64,000 nucleotides of DNA from Prunus persica (lineage: Eukaryota; Streptophyta; Magnoliopsida; Rosales; Rosaceae), in the NCBI RefSeq assembly GCF_000346465.2, contig NC_034012.1:14467119-14531118 (forward strand), given 5' to 3'. The notes below the pieces were generated by a model. That model was not told where the DNA came from. It worked only from the letters and a program-made list of their open reading frames with translations, and ran no database searches. This document shows positions 59,664-64,000 of the stretch, one piece after another; position 1 is the stretch's first letter, and each line of letters starts with the position of its first letter. A program made the translations under genes and the position numbers.

Positions 59664-62600
59664 TTAGAAATTGTTTGTGAATTTGGGAATGTTGTGATGA
59701 AATCGCCTAGAGTTAGGGAAGTGGTGCAGAGATGTTGCTTTGGCAATGTTTTCATGAAACCCTGGTGGTGATGCAGAGATGTGCCCATGCTCTCGAGCTA
59801 TAGCCTTGTTCTCAGCAGACCAATCAGGACGGCTCCAAAGATAGAGTGGAGGTGGCCTCACATTCCACTGCTCCATTTGTTTGTCATTCTGATCAACGGA
59901 TCCAGGGAGATAGAATGACTGCCAGGAAGACAAGATACCATTAAACTCACATTCTAAAGTTTCGATTCAGACGATTAAGATTCAGCCACTAGGACAAACA
60001 CAACTCACTTTACCTTTCCTGACAGAAACTGCTCATCCTCCCAAATTAGATTATAATGCGAATTCTTTTCGTTTAACCTGATGAAAGGCCCAAATGTAAG
60101 AAACTATATGCAAATTTAAGTCCAGCTCACAGGCATGCCCATATGATGTATGTCTGAGAGAGATGAAACGGAAAGCAGCTACCTTTGAGTTTCTGGTGGA
60201 ACAATTAGAATAAGAATCCTTGGATTGAACTCGAGAGCCTTGTCGATAAACTTGTTCGCCAAAGCTGCTTTAACTCCGAAAGGAGGGTTCAACCCCATGA
60301 TCTGCTCAAGAAGCAAAGTTAGGCAGAGTGAAACAATTAACATAAGGCTTCAAGAATGCAAACATCTTGATAAATAACAACAGGCTCCAATTTCCTACCA
60401 ATCGTGACCCTGTCCGTAACTCCTCTGGTTGAACAGTCATCCAATCTCTCTTCTCAAAATTGAAATCGTTCTGCCAAATGAATATCCACATAAAACGATC
60501 AGTTTCCCAGTTCTTCTGTTTCATAAGCCTGTAAATTACCAAAATGCACATACACAAAAGGCTACAACCCGACATAGAGTGTGACATATGAAAACAATCA
60601 TAAGAGACAAAATGAATCACAATTAACTTTTTGAAGCAAAAAATAAGGATGAAGAGAATCAAGAACCAGGAGTAAACTCCAAATGCTGATTGTACAGATT
60701 GCATTACACTGTAACCATATACCTCATAAACCCGAAGTCTGAAATGTGGTAGGCATTCACAGTGGAAGGACAAGATTTTTTGTACTTGCATATGTGCTGA
60801 AGGCTATAATAGGCCAATTTAATTTGGAAATCTTTATATCATTACCTGTTTCAGTAGGCCCCTTTACACATTATTTGCGAGGTATGAGAAAAAGTAATCC
60901 AATATTAGATCCCAAAAACACTTTTTGCATAATAAACTGTCTTAAATATATAACCACGTCCCAGTACATGATTCTTCTGTACTGTTCCACAATCTGGGGC
61001 CTTTCCAAAGTAACAAGCACAAACACTGTTTGCTAATGCAGAATTAAGAGTGAATGGAGGGGGAGGGAAAATGGATGGATGGATGGATGGATTGGTTGTC
61101 TTTTGTTTAGTAGGAATGCAGGTGGGAGAGAAGGAGGAGACCCTTTTGGCCCAATCCAAAGTTGGAAAAGCCGGTAAGTAATGTAAGACAACACAAGATG
61201 GGTGCTGCCTATGATAATGGTGGACTATGAATGGTAACATTTTTAGAAATTATATTAACTTTAAAGAAATGGAAAAATTAAGAGGAGAAGAAAGAGGAGA
61301 AAACCCACACTACACTATCTCTTTACTATCTGACTCAGAAAGCCCACCAACTGAAATATCTGGAATGAACTATAACGCCATCGGGTGTACATATTTCTAG
61401 CAAGCGTTTCATTCCCTCATAAACAGTAGTGAATAACTTCTGAGACTACAAACACTGTTCTAGTTTCTACACTATCATTGATAATATGATGTATGGATTG
61501 ATTAATAATAAGGACTAATACTGATGAGGATTACCTTTGGTTGAATGAAGTCGTAGTTTTTGTAAAAGCACTTCTTCCCCGTCTCTTCAAGCTTTTTCTT
61601 CATTATGATGCTGAAATCATTAGCACCACAACAGAAGTCCACAATCTGTTCATTGGGACCGTAAGCAATCAGGTACTCAACATTATTTTGATCAGGTAAT
61701 CAACACTGAATATGTAATCTTAAAAAAAAAGAAGCAAGCCACTAGCTATCATAATTTCATAACTAACAACATAAGCTCATGATCCAATATTGATATCCCA
61801 TTTAATATGGAATCACAACAACATCAGTTATCTTTTATATTCTTTTAATATGAACTTAAGAACACATAATTTATTTTTATTTTAAACTATCTTATGACTT
61901 CTGTGGTGAATACATATATTGCACGATCAACTGTGTAAATTCAAATAAAAGTTCATATATATCATGATAGCTTTTTCCAACACCAGATGTTTCTGTTGAA
62001 GAAAAAAGAAATTAATGTAATTCTCAGATATTTTTTTTTAATAAGAAATGAATTTTATTAATTCCAAAACCAGTACAAAAACTGTGGTCAGAAACTCAGA
62101 AGCCAAATATACCATAACAGTCTGTTGAGTTGGCCTATAGGTGAACAGTGGAATACAGCTTCAGGTACTGAAGCTTCTAAAAAAGGAATACACACTCAGG
62201 CAAATAACCAACCATGTTTTTTATATAGTACTGAATGACTACAATTTGGAACAGCATACTCAATTCAGATCATCAAGTATCAGGAATTGCACAACTCAAA
62301 GCAACATCCAAAAGACATTTCATGTTACAAGACATATAGTGCACTCACATACACCAACCAATGCACTAAAATTATACCACAAAAATAAGAATGTACAACC
62401 GTACCGTATCTCCATTCTTTACGTACCAATGGAGCCTATCAGCAATCTGCACATTCAAAATTATGCTTTTAGACTTCTTCAAGGGTTCATGGAGTTCATA
62501 TTTCCACACTCAGTGGCTCAAATTTAATAAAGGGAACATGTGCAGACGAGATAAAAAATGGTAAAACTATCTCAAAGAGGAAGGTATAATTGAATAACTG

Positions 62601-62908
62601 TATAGTATTTCTACCATCGAGTTTAATTAGCCAACCATTTATGTGTGAATAGAGAGTTTTTTGGGTCATTCAGGTAGGAAGTCACAATAGAACTTTCAAA
62701 GATAAGATATTTTTGTACTTTTGTCAATGGTGAGTAGTGAAAGCCAAAGTAATAAGATAAAGAAAAAGCGCTTTATAACTTTGAAATAGCTGAAACTTGA
62801 ACACAATCAGATTACCTCTTCTAATTTTTCCACCTTCGTAAAATGGCGACCAAAGGAGGTGTAGCGCATTCCATGCAAAAAAGGTGCAAGATAGACTCTC
62901 AGTTTGTT
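59664..62908 (-). CDS. EDM2 copy 3, C-terminal exons 12-18, continues past window
   Basis: Exons corresponding to copy 1 exons 12-18 are at 62816-62908, 62405-62446, 61535-61645, 60399-60470, 60183-60301, 60014-60077 and 59664-59918. The first six have the same lengths as in copy 1 and all splice sites are intact, so the frame is open throughout. The methyltransferase-like part is conserved (VDFCCGANDFS, MGLNPPFG). The last exon matches copy 1 for about 55 residues (SFYLPGSVDQNDKQ to EHGHISAS). It then switches to an unrelated 29-residue tail, PPGFHENIAKATSLHHFPNS and so on, and stops. Copy 1 has some 350 more residues. Upstream exons should lie beyond base 64000. It may be an active, shortened paralog. 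Confidence 0.85.
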
Positions 62909-64000
62909 CTGCATCAAAGTAAGTCAATAAAATTAATGGGAAGTAAGAGAGCACAACCGTTTCCTAATGAACCATTGGTACAAATATTACATTAGAGTAA
63001 AATGGCCTAGCAAACTCAACCAAAAGAAAGAAAAAAAGAGAGGAGATCTACAGCTAACAGTTATTCTCGCTATGCTGTATGCATTAAGCCATTGGGAAAT
63101 AGCTGTTATTATAGAGCGAGGCCACACAAGATGCTACAAAAAGCTCATCATCGCACATTTTATATCTCAAGCAAACATGCAAGGGCACATACTTAATATT
63201 TCTCTAACTCTTAGAAATGAAACATGTCACAATCTATGTTAAGCGTTTGGAAATTATTTGTGAATGAGTATCTATCAGCATGTACCAAACAACCAAATAG
63301 GCTTCCTCTTCAAATTGTGGACTGAAATTAAACCAACGTAGCCTACCCCTAGCAATGTGCATCAAGAATAACAGCATACCCTATACCTGCACCCAAGTAA
63401 GATTGTCAATCAGCTTAATACAGCTCAAGTGCTTAAAATTTTTTGGCTCGTTTGGACTTGGCTTGTAAAGTAAACAAGCCAAGCTAAAAGAAAATAACAA
63501 GCTTGCTAAAAAATTAAAACTAGAAGCCAGGCTCGTCCTGGCTCCAATTTCATCACAAGAAAACTCTACTTTAAATTGACATTGCCTCGTTCATTTGCTC
63601 TTCAGCTGCTTCCCAATAAAAAATTTAAAACTGAACACTCAATAATTTACCAATATTCCTTCTTCTCTCTATTTAAAATTTTCTATTTGATACATGATTT
63701 TCTTTATTTCTTCACTTATGTATCTGCATTTTCCTAGTCATTAAGTGACTCGAACCAGGCGACATCCCACATTGACCGAACCTAAGACGAATTCAAGTTA
63801 AGCTTATCTCACATACAAGCGAACCTCATGCCGGAAACCAACATTCAAAGCACAACTTGGAGCATAGTTAATCAAGCTTGGCTAAAGCTCAACCAATTTC
63901 AATCAACCCAAGTTTGACTAATGTGATACTTGGTTTAACCTGGCTAGTTTACACCACATTACCCGAGCCACAAACCCAGCATAACCTGACTAGGCATATA
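62909..64000 (-). other. Intron of EDM2 copy 3, corresponding to intron 11
   Basis: Bases 62909-63000 and 63770-64000 match the copy 1 intron at 24065-24500. About 700 bases between them are extra. Exon 11 would be expected about 150 bases past the window end. Confidence 0.7.

Noticed and set aside
1..64000. tRNA or rRNA genes
   Set aside because: No cloverleaf with TTCRA-type arms or rRNA-like conserved block was noticed; a tRNAscan run would be needed to exclude them fully.

Overview
The window looks like nuclear DNA of a dicot plant. It is AT-rich, has intron-split genes with plant-type splice sites, plant-specific gene families (wax-synthase-like MBOAT acyltransferases and an EDM2-type PHD-finger protein) and dense layers of transposable elements. 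The style of genes and repeats fits a Rosaceae-like woody species, but that placement is an impression only. A run of 100 N at 39692-39791 marks a scaffold gap.

Left third (1-18.8 kb): a 2.55-kb solo LTR sits in a flank that recurs, without the LTR, at 17.6-18.7 kb. Then come MITEs, two tandem-repeat blocks, a deleted PIF/Harbinger element with a remnant of its Myb-like ORF, a candidate two-exon gene for a small secreted peptide (9486-10580), a decayed copia pol region (11.4-13.5 kb), and two tandem wax-synthase-like genes on the minus strand (14086-15159 and 16421-17569).

Centre (18.8-36 kb): a complete EDM2-like gene on the minus strand. I traced 18 coding exons, all in phase, giving 1264 residues. 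A 6.35-kb LTR retrotransposon with ~98% identical LTRs and a CTTCT target duplication lies between its TATA box and its 5' UTR exon. The element has no recognisable gag or pol but carries an intact antisense ORF for a 183-residue coiled-coil protein. Upstream, a 1.57-kb solo LTR (TSD CTTAC) contains a second nested, minus-oriented LTR insertion (TSD TTTTG). The nested insertion holds two inverted LTR copies, each with a tandem array of hairpin units carrying G-box-like motifs, and the assembly gap.

Right third (43.6-64 kb): two further EDM2 copies. Copy 2 (43.7-44.9 kb) is a broken 5' fragment. Copy 3 (59.7 kb to beyond the window) has intact exons 12-18 but a shortened, divergent C-terminus. 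Between them lie three PIF/Harbinger elements (44983-49119, 50610-54736, 54740-58591). Each has a transposase and a Myb/SANT-like ORF. All three transposases are broken, while two of the Myb-like ORFs are intact. A glucose-6-phosphate dehydrogenase fragment lies at 58.9-59.2 kb.

Overall the window is a tandemly duplicated wax-synthase/EDM2 segment repeatedly invaded by transposons. Because the duplicates keep empty sites, most insertions can be dated relative to the duplication and placed to the base.
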